This document shows positions 19,880 to 28,025 of a DNA stretch of 64,000 nt, one piece after another; within the stretch, counting starts at the first letter, position 1; each line of letters starts with the position of its first letter. The DNA is from Pseudomonas fortuita (GTDB lineage: Bacteria > Pseudomonadota > Gammaproteobacteria > Pseudomonadales > Pseudomonadaceae). The notes under the pieces are model-generated. The model did no database searches. It was not told the DNA's origin and was given only the letters and a program-made list of their open reading frames with translations. The stretch lies in assembly GCF_026898135.2 (NCBI RefSeq), contig NZ_CP114035.2, positions 909,501 to 973,500 of the forward strand, written 5' to 3'. The translations under genes and the position numbers were made by a program.

Positions 19880-21088
19880 ATGGCTAACCCAGGTTCGCCG
19901 CGCCGCTTTGCGCGCATTGATCGTCTCCCCCCTTACGTTTTCAACATCACTGCCGAGCTCAAGATGGCTGCCCGCCGCCGTGGCGAAGACATCATCGACC
20001 TGAGCATGGGCAACCCCGACGGCGCTACACCGCCGCACATCGTCGAGAAGCTGGTGCAGGTTGCCCAGCGGGAAGACACCCACGGCTATTCCACCTCTCG
20101 CGGTATCCCGCGTCTGCGCCGGGCCATTTCCAACTGGTACAAGGAACGCTACGAGGTCGACATCGACCCGGAAAGCGAAGCCATCGTCACCATCGGCTCC
20201 AAAGAAGGCCTGGCCCACCTGATGCTGGCCACGCTCGACCAGGGCGACACGGTGCTGGTGCCCAACCCCAGCTACCCCATCCACATCTACGGTGCGGTCA
20301 TCGCCGGTGCCCAGGTGCGTTCAGTGCCGCTGGTACCGGGTGTGGACTTCTTCAACGAACTCGAGCGGGCGATCCGTGAGTCGATCCCCAAGCCGAAGAT
20401 GATGATCCTCGGCTTCCCGTCCAACCCCACTGCTCAGTGCGTGGAACTGGACTTCTTCGAGCGCGTGGTGGCCCTGGCCAAGCAGTACGACGTGCTGGTG
20501 GTGCATGACCTGGCCTACGCCGACATCGTCTACGACGGCTGGAAGGCCCCGTCGATCATGCAGGTGCCTGGTGCCAAGGACATTGCCGTAGAGTTCTTTA
20601 CCCTGTCCAAGAGCTACAACATGGCGGGCTGGCGGATCGGTTTCATGGTCGGCAACCCCGAACTGGTCAGCGCCCTGGCGCGCATCAAGAGCTACCACGA
20701 CTACGGCACCTTCACCCCGTTGCAGGTGGCTGCCATTGCCGCGCTGGAAGGCGATCAGCAGTGCGTGCGCGACATCGCCGAACAGTATCGCCAGCGCCGC
20801 AACCTGCTGGTGAAAGGGCTGCACGAACTGGGCTGGATGGTTGAGAACCCCAAGGCGTCGATGTACGTGTGGGCGAAGATCCCTGAGCAATATGCACATA
20901 TGGGGTCGCTGGAGTTTGCCAAAAAACTCCTGGCCGAGGCCAAGGTGTGCGTGTCGCCGGGCATCGGTTTTGGCGAATATGGTGATGACCATGTGCGCTT
21001 TGCCCTGATCGAGAACCAGGACCGCATACGCCAGGCCATCCGCGGGATCCGGCAGATGTTCCGGGCTGATGGGCTGGCTCGCAAATAA
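19880..21088 (+). CDS. alaC: AlaC-like glutamate-pyruvate aminotransferase
   Basis: A 402-residue class I/II PLP aminotransferase. Lys244 in [14 protein letters not shown] is the Schiff-base lysine, and the N-terminal [19 protein letters not shown] plus FPSNPTAQ are typical of the AlaC (YfdZ) subgroup, which makes alanine from pyruvate and glutamate. GAGGAAGCC precedes the ATG. The ~160 bp upstream hold an A/T-rich stretch but no promoter I can assign. The subgroup assignment is from similarity of motifs; related enzymes use other amino acids. Confidence 0.85.
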   Translation: MANPGSPRRFARIDRLPPYVFNITAELKMAARRRGEDIIDLSMGNPDGATPPHIVEKLVQVAQREDTHGYSTSRGIPRLRRAISNWYKERYEVDIDPESEAIVTIGSKEGLAHLMLATLDQGDTVLVPNPSYPIHIYGAVIAGAQVRSVPLVPGVDFFNELERAIRESIPKPKMMILGFPSNPTAQCVELDFFERVVALAKQYDVLVVHDLAYADIVYDGWKAPSIMQVPGAKDIAVEFFTLSKSYNMAGWRIGFMVGNPELVSALARIKSYHDYGTFTPLQVAAIAALEGDQQCVRDIAEQYRQRRNLLVKGLHELGWMVENPKASMYVWAKIPEQYAHMGSLEFAKKLLAEAKVCVSPGIGFGEYGDDHVRFALIENQDRIRQAIRGIRQMFRADGLARK

Positions 21089-21203
21089 GCCAGTTGGGGC
21101 TGCCTGGCAGCCCCATATCTACCCCAGGGCGAGCTTTCCGCCTGCATTTCCCCGATCTGCCTACCTATCTTCAGCACTCATTTCTCACCACAGAGACTCC
21201 CCA

Positions 21204-22331
21204 ATGAGTGTGTTCACCGCCTATTTCTGCGGTACCGGTTCTCACCGTTTCGACGACGCAAACCCCAACTTCTGGAACGGCGAGCTGGTCTCGACCCTGG
21301 CCGCAAATGACGAGGGCCGCGAATTTGCCCACTGGATTGCCGTAGACGGCCCAGGCAGCGGCAACCTTCAGGATGACAACCTGTTCGTAGAACCCGGTGG
21401 CTACTTCAACTGGACCGGCCAATTGTTCGGCCGCGGCTGGGAAGAAAACGTCAACCATGTGCTGCAGGTGATCAAAGGCGAAAGCAGTTGGCAGCGCACC
21501 AAGCTGAGCGAGGAAGAATACCAGCGGCTGAAGGACGCTGGTGTACCTGTACCGGACGTTTCCTCCACGGCCTCGTGGTTCTGGCGCACCTACGACTACG
21601 GTGATCGCCAGCCAACCCCGCAGGCGTTGCAAGAGCGCATCATCAGCATGTTCCGCAAGCCGCGCATTCCAACCCAGGTGAACCTGGTGGGCTGGAGCCG
21701 GGGTGGTATCAGCTGCCACATGCTGGCCAACGCCATGGCAAATGACCCGGTACTGCGGGAGGTGCCGGTGAATATCTTCGCCATCGACCCGGTGCCGGGT
21801 GTTGGTAATGTGCAGGCCGAGCGCATCGCGCTAGCGCAGAACGTGCGTGAATACGTCGGCTTCTATTCGCGGGATGAGCGGTCCAAAGGGTTTGCCTGCG
21901 TAATTCCTACCGTCGCCAGTGGCACGCAAATCTGCATTTATCCAATGCCGGGGCGTCATGCCACGCTGGTGGGTAATGCATCGGTCGATGGTGCCGGCGA
22001 TGGCAAGGTGCTCAAGGAACCCGGGCTTATCGTTCGCCATTTCGCCGAAGTCTGCCTGACCCGCTGGGGTGTTCAACTGGGCAAGCGACTGGCCTTGGAT
22101 GACCGCCAGGTGATGGAATATCACCAGGCCATGGCCGCAGCCGAAACGCAGTACCAAGCCATGCGCAGCAAATCGTATACGGTGCTGACCGAGGGGGAGA
22201 AGCACGACCGGTTGGTGCATTGCGGCGAAGCCCGCACGCACTTCAGCAAGGTGTGTGGTGATGCCTATGACCCGACCGAAGGCCTGGCGCTGCAGCGTTG
22301 GGATGCCTCCACCTACAAGGCATTGCGCTGA
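21204..22331 (+). CDS. Putative alpha/beta hydrolase with GxSxG motif
   Basis: A 375-residue protein I do not recognise with certainty. The nucleophile elbow VNLVGWSRGG places Ser165 in a GxSxG motif. AIDPVPG supplies a candidate Asp195 and MPGRHATLVGN a candidate His252, so a Ser-Asp-His triad is likely. This layout resembles DUF2235 and Tle-like phospholipase effectors of type VI secretion, but no vgrG, tli or other secretion gene is nearby. No signal peptide or membrane helix is present. The start is set at ATG 21204, because an upstream in-frame ATG at 21069 lies within alaC. It could instead be a cytosolic esterase. Confidence 0.7.
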   Translation: MSVFTAYFCGTGSHRFDDANPNFWNGELVSTLAANDEGREFAHWIAVDGPGSGNLQDDNLFVEPGGYFNWTGQLFGRGWEENVNHVLQVIKGESSWQRTKLSEEEYQRLKDAGVPVPDVSSTASWFWRTYDYGDRQPTPQALQERIISMFRKPRIPTQVNLVGWSRGGISCHMLANAMANDPVLREVPVNIFAIDPVPGVGNVQAERIALAQNVREYVGFYSRDERSKGFACVIPTVASGTQICIYPMPGRHATLVGNASVDGAGDGKVLKEPGLIVRHFAEVCLTRWGVQLGKRLALDDRQVMEYHQAMAAAETQYQAMRSKSYTVLTEGEKHDRLVHCGEARTHFSKVCGDAYDPTEGLALQRWDASTYKALR

Positions 22332-22457
22332 ATGAAGCAGGCGGCCGGATCAGTGGCAAAATTTTTTGCATGTGCCCTCTATCCAGCCGCCCTCGGTTCG
22401 ATTGAAAATGGCGCGGCGGGCCAGCCCCGATAACAACAACCTTCCCTCCGTGGCATC

Positions 22458-22841
22458 ATGTCTGAATATAACCCTTGCCTTGACTGCGGCGCCTGCTGCG
22501 GGTACTTCCGTGTGTCCTTCTTCTGGGGCGAATGCCAGTCTGCCGGGGGCGTTGTGCCGGACGATCTGGTGGTACAGATCAACCCCACCCGCGTTGCCAT
22601 GATCGGCACCGATGCCAAGCCCTGCCGTTGCGTCAGCCTTGAAGGCGAGATCGGTAAGGAAGTTGCTTGTACCATTTACGCCAACCGCTCCAGCCCTTGC
22701 CGCGAGTTCGAAGCATCGTGGGAGGGTGGGGTGCACAACCCCAGCTGCGACGATGCGCGGGCGGCGTATGGGCTGCCACCACTGACGCCGCCAGGCGCCA
22801 ACGAGCCGCATTGGCCGGATGATGGGGCTGAGGTGGCCTGA
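22458..22841 (+). CDS. YkgJ-family Cys-cluster protein
   Basis: A 127-residue small protein whose N-terminus carries the cluster Cys7-x2-Cys10-x2-Cys13-Cys14 ([10 protein letters not shown]). More cysteines follow in WGEC, KPCRCV, VACTIY, SSPCREF and NPSC. This pattern is that of the YkgJ/UPF0153 family, thought to bind zinc or an iron-sulfur centre. The function is unknown. The upstream gap of 126 bp shows no clear promoter, and an inverted REP pair follows the gene. Confidence 0.85.
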   Translation: MSEYNPCLDCGACCGYFRVSFFWGECQSAGGVVPDDLVVQINPTRVAMIGTDAKPCRCVSLEGEIGKEVACTIYANRSSPCREFEASWEGGVHNPSCDDARAAYGLPPLTPPGANEPHWPDDGAEVA

Positions 22842-22868
22842 AGTATTGATCAGCCTGACGCGGTCAAT

Positions 22869-22983
22869 GTGGGAGCGGCCTTGTGCCGCGAAAGGGCTGC
22901 ACAGCAGCCCCGGCAATTCCCGCAGCGCCGCTGATACCTAGGGGCCGCTGTGCGGCCCTTTCGCGGCACAAGGCCGCTCCCAC
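22869..22983. repeat. Inverted REP pair, GCCGCGAAAGG type
   Basis: A long inverted repeat whose arms read GTGGGAGCGGCCTTGTGCCG (left, from 22869) and its complement (right, to 22983), enclosing a smaller GC-rich spacer. The sequence type differs from the CGCGGGCTTGCCCGC elements elsewhere in the window. Confidence 0.8.
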
Positions 22984-23185
22984 AGGGATCGCGCTAGCCA
23001 TCAGCTGTAAGAAAATTCTGAACCTGAAACCAAATGCTTCAGGTTGCCAAGGATTGGGATTTATCCTACGACCTCAGTCGGATGCCGTCTGACATACGGG
23101 GAAATGCTCCAGCGGTAACTTCATTGCTCGCCCAAAAGGCGAGCGAGTGTGAGAACTCGTCGTTGGTAGTCTTCCTGTCAGTTCA
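22984..23185 (+). other. Leader/promoter region of the small-protein operon
   Basis: No gene is evident. A hairpin with 7-bp stem GCTCGCC-CAAAA-GGCGAGC lies at 23126-23144, and an alternative hairpin CGAGT-GTGAGA-ACTCG at 23144-23159 shares its last base. An earlier weak repeat TCAG-T-CGG / CCG-T-CTGA lies around 23074-23091. No good sigma-70 pair was found. These hairpins may belong to the same structured leader as the junction that follows. Confidence 0.5.
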
Positions 23186-23263
23186 TGGCAGCTGTGCGCG
23201 TGCAGGCTTCGGTCTGACCGTGGTGACTCCAACACGGGCTTCTCACCTCGCGCACGGCTGCCG
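23186..23263 (+). ncRNA. Three-way-junction leader RNA with loop complementary to the downstream RBS (C4-like)
   Basis: P1 is a 14-bp stem (23187-23200 with 23249-23262) containing one G-U pair, extended by a second U-G at 23186/23263. P2 is CAGGC-UUCG-GUCUG (23203-23216), a classic cUUCGg tetraloop hairpin. P3 is CCGTG/CACGG (23218-23222 with 23233-23237) with a 10-nt loop. The last eight loop bases, GACTCCAA (23225-23232), are the exact complement of TTGGAGTC (23310-23317), which contains the GGAG ribosome-binding site of the next gene. A loop-RBS pseudoknot would block translation. The arrangement resembles C4 antisense RNAs of phages and bacteria, but I cannot confirm membership of that class. 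Confidence 0.7.
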
Positions 23264-23309
23264 CCCAAATCTGTGAGAAGGATTTCAGGTGGTTGCTCCT
23301 TTGAACCTA

Positions 23310-23317
23310 TTGGAGTC
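23310..23317 (+). promoter_or_regulatory. RBS of the small operon, complementary to leader loop
   Basis: TTGGAGTC contains the Shine-Dalgarno core GGAG (23312-23315), six bases before the ATG at 23322. It pairs perfectly over 8 nt with the P3 loop at 23225-23232. It also shows a weaker 4-nt complement (CTCC) just upstream near 23297-23300, a possible competing sequester. Confidence 0.65.
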
Positions 23318-23321
23318 AATC

Positions 23322-23543
23322 ATGAAAAAACTTGTCCCTGATCCACCCGTTACAGACCTTACCTACCAAGCCGCCAAGTCCCAGGCCACACAGGTCATGG
23401 ACACCCTTTCCAGCATCATCATCCAGTATCTCGACGCCGAAGCTCCGGTTTTGCGTGCTTCATTGCTCGAAGCCATGTCGGCCCAGACCAGCCAGCTGCA
23501 TGCCCTGCTAGCCCATATGAAAGCGCTGGAGGCAAAGGCATGA
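23322..23543 (+). CDS. Small helical protein of unknown function
   Basis: A 73-residue protein (MKKLVPDPPVTD...) that starts at ATG 23322 with GGAG six bases upstream. The upstream in-frame GTG at 23289 is not used here because it would put the RBS inside the gene. The sequence is predicted to be helical with a Leu/Ala-rich C-terminus and has no signal peptide or Cys. The MKKLVPDPP opening is typical of small pseudomonad proteins paired with DUF3077 genes, as I recall. It overlaps the next gene by 4 nt (ATGA), so the two are coupled. Function unknown. Confidence 0.75.
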   Translation: MKKLVPDPPVTDLTYQAAKSQATQVMDTLSSIIIQYLDAEAPVLRASLLEAMSAQTSQLHALLAHMKALEAKA

Positions 23544-23791
23544 CCAACCACCTCACATCCCGCAGCACCGCAGGCGTGGAAAAATTCCTTGAGCTGTACC
23601 GGGTAGAGCCAGGTGTACCGCTTGATCTGGCATTCGATGAATTGTCGGTGCTGATCGGCTGCATCAAACACCTGAACGAGGAGGCCGAGATGGAGGGCGA
23701 CAAGGTCGCCGGCAGCGCGGCGCGGATTCTCAGTGCCATGGCCAAGGCGCTGATCAATGACATGGAAATGGGCATGAACAGGGGAAATTGA
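23540..23791 (+). CDS. Small DUF3077-like protein
   Basis: An 83-residue protein translationally coupled to the preceding gene. It contains FLELYRVEPGVPLDLAFDELSVLIGCIKHL and a C-terminal AARILSAMAKALINDM helix, a pattern I associate with the DUF3077 family, which is abundant in P. putida and P. fluorescens genomes and of unknown role. One Cys (about residue 41) is present. Family membership is from memory of the consensus and should be treated as moderate. Confidence 0.72.
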   Translation: MTNHLTSRSTAGVEKFLELYRVEPGVPLDLAFDELSVLIGCIKHLNEEAEMEGDKVAGSAARILSAMAKALINDMEMGMNRGN

Positions 23792-23870
23792 GTAAGGCTT
23801 GGTGTGCCTGTCCGGCGGGCCAGTTGCGGCTGGCAAGTGTATCCCTTGAGTTGTCCGTCGCCTTTGAGAC

Positions 23871-23894
23871 CGAGCGCCGCGCGGGCGGCGCTCG
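23871..23894 (+). terminator. GC-rich hairpin after the small operon
   Basis: A perfect 10-bp inverted repeat CGAGCGCCGC-GCGG-GCGGCGCTCG lies about 80 bp after the stop codon. No T-run follows, so it is only a possible terminator or mRNA-stabilising structure. Confidence 0.45.
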
Positions 23895-24013
23895 ATTGGC
23901 GCGCCACTAAAAATCCCAAGCCAAGCCTCCTCAAACACACTCCATAGACCTGCCCCAGTCACGCCACTTGACGTTAAACTGTCATCTCCCCAGCAATGGA
24001 CAGGAGATCCGGC

Positions 24014-24577
24014 GTGACCCCACCCCGCAGTTTCCCCAGTGACCTCTGCCTCGACAGCCCGCGTCTGCAATTGCGCCCCATGCGCCATGCCGATGCCGCG
24101 CAGTGGCTAGCGATCATGGCTGACCCCGAGGTCATGCGTTATTGGCACCATGCCCCCTGGCAAGACCTGGCCGAAGCCGAAAGCGCCCTGGCCGCCGACC
24201 GCGAAGCCTACGCCAATGGCGACCAGCTGAAGCTTGGCATGTACCGCCGTGACAATGGCGAACTCATCGGCATGGTGCAGCTGTTCAACATCGACGATGT
24301 GTCCCGCCGTGGCGAAATCGGCTACTGCCTGGCCAGTGCCGTGCAGGGCAGGGGCTACATGGACGAAGCATTGACCTGCTTCATCGATTACCTCGCCCAC
24401 ACCCTGCACCTGCGCCGCCTGGAAGGCGAAATCGACCCCCGCAACCAAGGCTCGGCGCGCACACTCGAGCGCCAGGGCTTCGTGCTGGAGGGCACCCTGC
24501 GGGCACGCTGGTGTGTGGCCGGTGAATTGTCTGACTCGGGTATCTATGGCTTGTTGCTTGAGCCACCCGTTGCATAG
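24014..24577 (+). CDS. GNAT acetyltransferase, RimJ/RimL type
   Basis: A 187-residue N-acetyltransferase of the group that modifies protein N-termini or small amines. The acetyl-CoA region is recognisable in EIGYCLASAVQGRGYMDEAL, followed by RRLEGEIDPRNQGSARTLERQGF, the typical RimJ-like motif B. The GTG at 24014 is preferred over the in-frame ATG at 23996 because CAGGAG (24001-24006) sits seven bases before it and overlaps the longer reading. Substrate unknown. Confidence 0.85.
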   Translation: MTPPRSFPSDLCLDSPRLQLRPMRHADAAQWLAIMADPEVMRYWHHAPWQDLAEAESALAADREAYANGDQLKLGMYRRDNGELIGMVQLFNIDDVSRRGEIGYCLASAVQGRGYMDEALTCFIDYLAHTLHLRRLEGEIDPRNQGSARTLERQGFVLEGTLRARWCVAGELSDSGIYGLLLEPPVA

Positions 24578-24673
24578 TCTTGCGCCGCATGGTGTCTCCG
24601 TGCGGCAACCGTCCAGGGTCTGGAAGCGGGGCAGGGCCTGGGTTAAGGTCGTAGGCTGTCCCGTTTCCTCCAG

Positions 24674-25222
24674 GTGTGCCCCTTGCCCGTTTTCTACCTT
24701 AGCATCAGCCTGCTGCTGTATCTGCTCGCCCTGTTTTTCGATGGCGCGCTGATGAGTGGCGATCGCCACATGCCGGCCCTGCAAATGTTGCTGTACGGGC
24801 CATGGGGTATGCCGTTCGGCTTGTACCAATGGTTTGCCAACCCGCTGCTGGCCCTGGCCATTCTTGCCCATCGACGGTTCCGCCGCCTGGCATTGCTGGC
24901 CGGGTTGGTGGCGGCGTACCTGGCGGCCAGCAGTTTCGGCATCACCCGCCTTCCGGACAACCAGAGCTATGAGTTCCACGACCTGACCGGTTTTGGTGCT
25001 GGCTTTTATCTATGGCTGACGGCCATTGGGGTGTTTTGCCTGGGGCAGGCCTGGCATTGCTGGAAGGCACGTAGCGCCGACGACATGCCGGGCTGGAACT
25101 GGCTGGATGTGGCGTTGATTGCGGCGCTGGGCGTGGCGCTTTATTCGGCAACGCAGATGCCATCGTTGCGCTTCCAGCCAGGCAAGGTACTGATGCCGCC
25201 GGAACAGCCGCAGTCGTTTTGA
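24674..25222 (+). CDS. Hypothetical inner-membrane protein
   Basis: A 182-residue protein with about four hydrophobic segments (about 4-26, 55-88, 106-128 and 146-164) and no recognised domain. The start is uncertain: GTG 24674 has no clear RBS and TTG 24683 is an alternative. It is followed after 20 bp by the LprI-like gene and could share its transcript. The function cannot be inferred. Confidence 0.7.
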   Translation: MCPLPVFYLSISLLLYLLALFFDGALMSGDRHMPALQMLLYGPWGMPFGLYQWFANPLLALAILAHRRFRRLALLAGLVAAYLAASSFGITRLPDNQSYEFHDLTGFGAGFYLWLTAIGVFCLGQAWHCWKARSADDMPGWNWLDVALIAALGVALYSATQMPSLRFQPGKVLMPPEQPQSF

Positions 25223-25242
25223 TACCCGCAAGGAGGGTTTGC

Positions 25243-25629
25243 ATGATCAAGCATTGCCTGACAGGCCTGGCACTGGCCGGCATTTTGCCGCTGGCCGTGG
25301 CGGACGATTACACGCCGGCCTACGGCCAGTGCATGGACAAGGCCTCCAGCACCGTGGCCATGAGCCAGTGCATCCAGGCCGAGACGCACGTGCAGGACCA
25401 GCGCCTGAACCGGGTGTACAAGCAGTTGATGGGCAAGCTGGATGCCGGGCAGCAGAAAAGCCTGCGGGATGTGCAGCGTAAATGGCTGGCCTACCGCGAT
25501 GGCAATTGCCAGTTCCATGTGCAGGCCAGTGGCGGGACCATGGCGCAGCTGGAGGGAGGGTCATGCATGATGGACATGACCCGCGACCGGGCGGCAGAGC
25601 TGGAACGGGTGCTCAGCCCGGGGCAATGA
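25243..25629 (+). CDS. LprI/DUF1311-type periplasmic protein
   Basis: A 128-residue secreted protein. The ATG at 25243 follows AAGGAGGG. Residues 1-20 form a signal peptide, with likely cleavage after AVA and before DDYTPAY. The mature part has four cysteines (YGQCMDK, SQCIQAE, GNCQFH and GSCMMD) and the helix KSLRDVQRKWLAYRDGNC, the signature of the LprI N-terminal (DUF1311) family. Members inhibit lysozyme in mycobacteria; in Pseudomonas the role is not known. An inverted REP pair follows. Confidence 0.85.
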   Translation: MIKHCLTGLALAGILPLAVADDYTPAYGQCMDKASSTVAMSQCIQAETHVQDQRLNRVYKQLMGKLDAGQQKSLRDVQRKWLAYRDGNCQFHVQASGGTMAQLEGGSCMMDMTRDRAAELERVLSPGQ

Positions 25630-25634
25630 CGATG

Positions 25635-25735
25635 CCTGTACCGGCCTCATCGCCGGCAAGCCAGCTCCCACAGGTAAAGCTCACAGGCAGAAGATGGCAC
25701 TCAACCTGTGGGAGCTGGCTTGCCGGCGATGGGGC
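25635..25735. repeat. Inverted REP pair, GCCGGCAAGCCAGC type
   Basis: The arms TCGCCGGCAAGCCAGCTCCC and their complement flank a ~40-bp spacer. The pair lies between the convergent LprI-like gene and selU. Confidence 0.8.
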
Positions 25736-25752
25736 GCGAAGCGGCCCCGCTT

Positions 25753-26865
25753 TTACTTGCGCGGTTCGCGCAGCACCCGAGCTTTGAGGTATTCGCGCAC
25801 TTCCACCGCATCCCCGGCAAACTCGATACGCTCTGCCTTGGCCGCACGCTGGTAGGCATACATCGGGTCGTAATACTCGTTCAGCAAGCCTTCGATCCAG
25901 CCCCGGTGCAGGTCCACTGCGTCGCTGCGCTGTTGCTCTTCAAGGGCGAGGCGCAGGATCTCCGAAAGCCGCTGATAGCGCTCTCCACCCAAGCGCTTGT
26001 AGATGTTGGCCATGCTTTGCAGCATGCGCTCGGCAAACAACCGACGGCCATCCTCTTCGCCATGCACGGCGATAAACTCGGCACTCAGGTTGACCACATA
26101 GTCGCGCAAGATGCGCTCCACGCGGTTGGCGAAGCTGTCTTCCAGCCACACCAGCGGGTACTGCTGCATACCCTGGTACAACTCCAGTGGCACCGTGCAG
26201 CTGCCGACAATGCGGCCTTCATCTTCCAGCACGAACTGCTCGCAGCCGCGGGCGCGCTTTTTAAGCACATCGATGGCCAGCTGGTTTTCGAAATCGATCT
26301 GTGCCGGTTGTGCAGTGGCGCGTTTGCCGAAGCTGGAACCGCGATGGTTGGCATGGCCTTCCAGGTCGAGCACGTTGTCCAGCTGGTGCAGCACATCGGT
26401 CTTGCCGGTACCGGTCAGGCCACCTACGAGCACGAAATCGCATTGCGCTACAGCCTGCTGGGTGGTTTCCAGCAGGAAGGTGCGCATGGCCTTGTAGCCC
26501 CCTTTGACACGCGGGTACTGGATACCCGCCTCATCGCGTAGCCAGCCTTGCACGATCTGCGAACGCAGGCCGCCCCGGAAGCAGTACAGATAGCCTTGCG
26601 GGTTGGCCTGGGTGAACGCCACCCAAGCGTCCATCCGTGCCTGTTTGGTGGTGCCGCTGACCAACTGGTGGCCAAGGGCGATGGCGGCGGCCTGGCCCTG
26701 CTGTTTGAAGCAGGTGCCGACCTTCTGCCGCTCCTGGTCGTTCATCAATGGCAGGTTGACCACGCCCGGGAAGGCGCCTTTGGCGAATTCCACGGGGGCG
26801 CGCATGTCCATCATCGGCACATCGTCGAGGAACAGCTGACGGAAGTCGGTGCAGTCGGGGCGCAT
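25753..26865 (-). CDS. selU: tRNA 2-selenouridine synthase
   Basis: A 370-residue enzyme (also called MnmH or YbbB) that replaces sulfur with selenium at the wobble 2-thiouridine of tRNAs, using selenophosphate. The N-terminal rhodanese domain carries the catalytic Cys95 in YCFRGGLRS, and a P-loop GLTGTGKT lies at 149-156. Its ATG shares one base with the stop codon of selD (TGATG), so the two are coupled and supply and use selenophosphate together. Confidence 0.95.
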   Translation of the reverse strand: MRPDCTDFRQLFLDDVPMMDMRAPVEFAKGAFPGVVNLPLMNDQERQKVGTCFKQQGQAAAIALGHQLVSGTTKQARMDAWVAFTQANPQGYLYCFRGGLRSQIVQGWLRDEAGIQYPRVKGGYKAMRTFLLETTQQAVAQCDFVLVGGLTGTGKTDVLHQLDNVLDLEGHANHRGSSFGKRATAQPAQIDFENQLAIDVLKKRARGCEQFVLEDEGRIVGSCTVPLELYQGMQQYPLVWLEDSFANRVERILRDYVVNLSAEFIAVHGEEDGRRLFAERMLQSMANIYKRLGGERYQRLSEILRLALEEQQRSDAVDLHRGWIEGLLNEYYDPMYAYQRAAKAERIEFAGDAVEVREYLKARVLREPRK

Positions 26866-27899
26866 CAGATCACCTCGACCGCGTGGCTCTGTCGCTCGAC
26901 CAGCTTGCCGATTGGCGACAGTTGCAGGCCCAGTTCGGCCGCCACGGTGAGGAACCCGGCTTCACCCTCCGGGGTAACGGCCACCAGGAGGCCACCGCTG
27001 GTCTGCGGGTCGCACAGCAGGTGCTTCTGGTCATCAGTGAGGGTGCCGATCTTGTGCCCGTAGCTGTCGTAGTTGCGCAGGGTTCCACCGGGGATGCAGC
27101 CCTCCGCCAGGTAGTGGTCGACACTGGGCAGGCGTGGTACAGCGGCGTAGTCCAGGTGCGCGGTAAGGCCGCTGCCTTCGGCCAGCTCGACCAGGTGGCC
27201 GAGCAGGCCGAAGCCGGTCACGTCGGTCATGGCCATGACCCCGTCGAGCTTGCCGAAGCGGCTGCCGGGGGTGTTGAGGGTGCACATCCAGTCGCGGGCC
27301 AGGCCCTGGTCTTGTTCGCGCAGCTTGGCCTTTTTCTCGGCAGTGGTGAGGATGCCGATGCCCAGTGGCTTGGTCAGGTACAGCTGGCAGCCGGCAGTGG
27401 CGGTGTCGTTGCGCTTGAGGTGGCGCTTGCTGACCACACCGGTGACGGCCAGGCCGAAGATTGGCTCAGGCGCGTCGATGGAGTGGCCGCCAGCCAGCGG
27501 GATGCCGGCTTCGGCGCACACGGCACGGCCGCCACGTATCACTTCCCGTGCCACTTCCGGTGGCAGTACGTTGACTGGCCAGCCGAGGATGGCGATGGCC
27601 ATCAGCGGGTCGCCGCCCATGGCGTAGATGTCGCTGATGGCGTTGGTGGCGGCGATGCGGCCGAAGTCGTAGGGGTCATCGACGATGGGCATGAAAAAGT
27701 CGGTTGTCGAGACCACGCCGCGCTCATCGTCGAGCGCGTACACTGCGGCATCGTCGCGCGACGCGTTGCCGACCCACAGTTTCGGGTCCAGGGCCTGGGT
27801 GCCGCTTTCGGCGAGAATCACGTCCAGCACCTTGGGGGAGATCTTGCAGCCACAGCCGGCACCATGGCTGTACTGGGTCAGGCGAATCGGCTCGCTCAT
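26865..27899 (-). CDS. selD: Selenide, water dikinase (selenophosphate synthetase)
   Basis: A 344-residue ATP-dependent enzyme that makes selenophosphate from selenide. The Gly-rich active-site loop GAGCGCK places Cys16, Cys18 and Lys19 where the E. coli enzyme has catalytic Cys17 and Lys20; the residue is Cys and not selenocysteine. [12 protein letters not shown] and [13 protein letters not shown] are typical AIRS-family motifs. It precedes selU in a two-gene minus-strand operon divergent from the ABC transporter operon; the gap holds both promoters, unresolved. Confidence 0.96.
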   Translation of the reverse strand: MSEPIRLTQYSHGAGCGCKISPKVLDVILAESGTQALDPKLWVGNASRDDAAVYALDDERGVVSTTDFFMPIVDDPYDFGRIAATNAISDIYAMGGDPLMAIAILGWPVNVLPPEVAREVIRGGRAVCAEAGIPLAGGHSIDAPEPIFGLAVTGVVSKRHLKRNDTATAGCQLYLTKPLGIGILTTAEKKAKLREQDQGLARDWMCTLNTPGSRFGKLDGVMAMTDVTGFGLLGHLVELAEGSGLTAHLDYAAVPRLPSVDHYLAEGCIPGGTLRNYDSYGHKIGTLTDDQKHLLCDPQTSGGLLVAVTPEGEAGFLTVAAELGLQLSPIGKLVERQSHAVEVI

Positions 27900-28025
27900 G
27901 TGTACCTCAGCAGGTCAAATTGTCGCGCGATTGTAGCAAAGCTGGCCTTTGGGCCCTTGCCTCTTATAATTCACGTTGTCGGCGGATTTGTCGGCATTTC
28001 CCCGCTATTGAACCGGAGAATACCC

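Noticed and set aside
21069..21203. Upstream extension of the hydrolase gene into alaC
   Set aside because: The N-terminus it would add lacks any family resemblance and overlaps the alaC coding end; ATG 21204 gives a compact start.
23034..23276. 80-codon frame across the structured leader
   Set aside because: It is crossed by the stems of the leader RNA, has no RBS and no recognised product.
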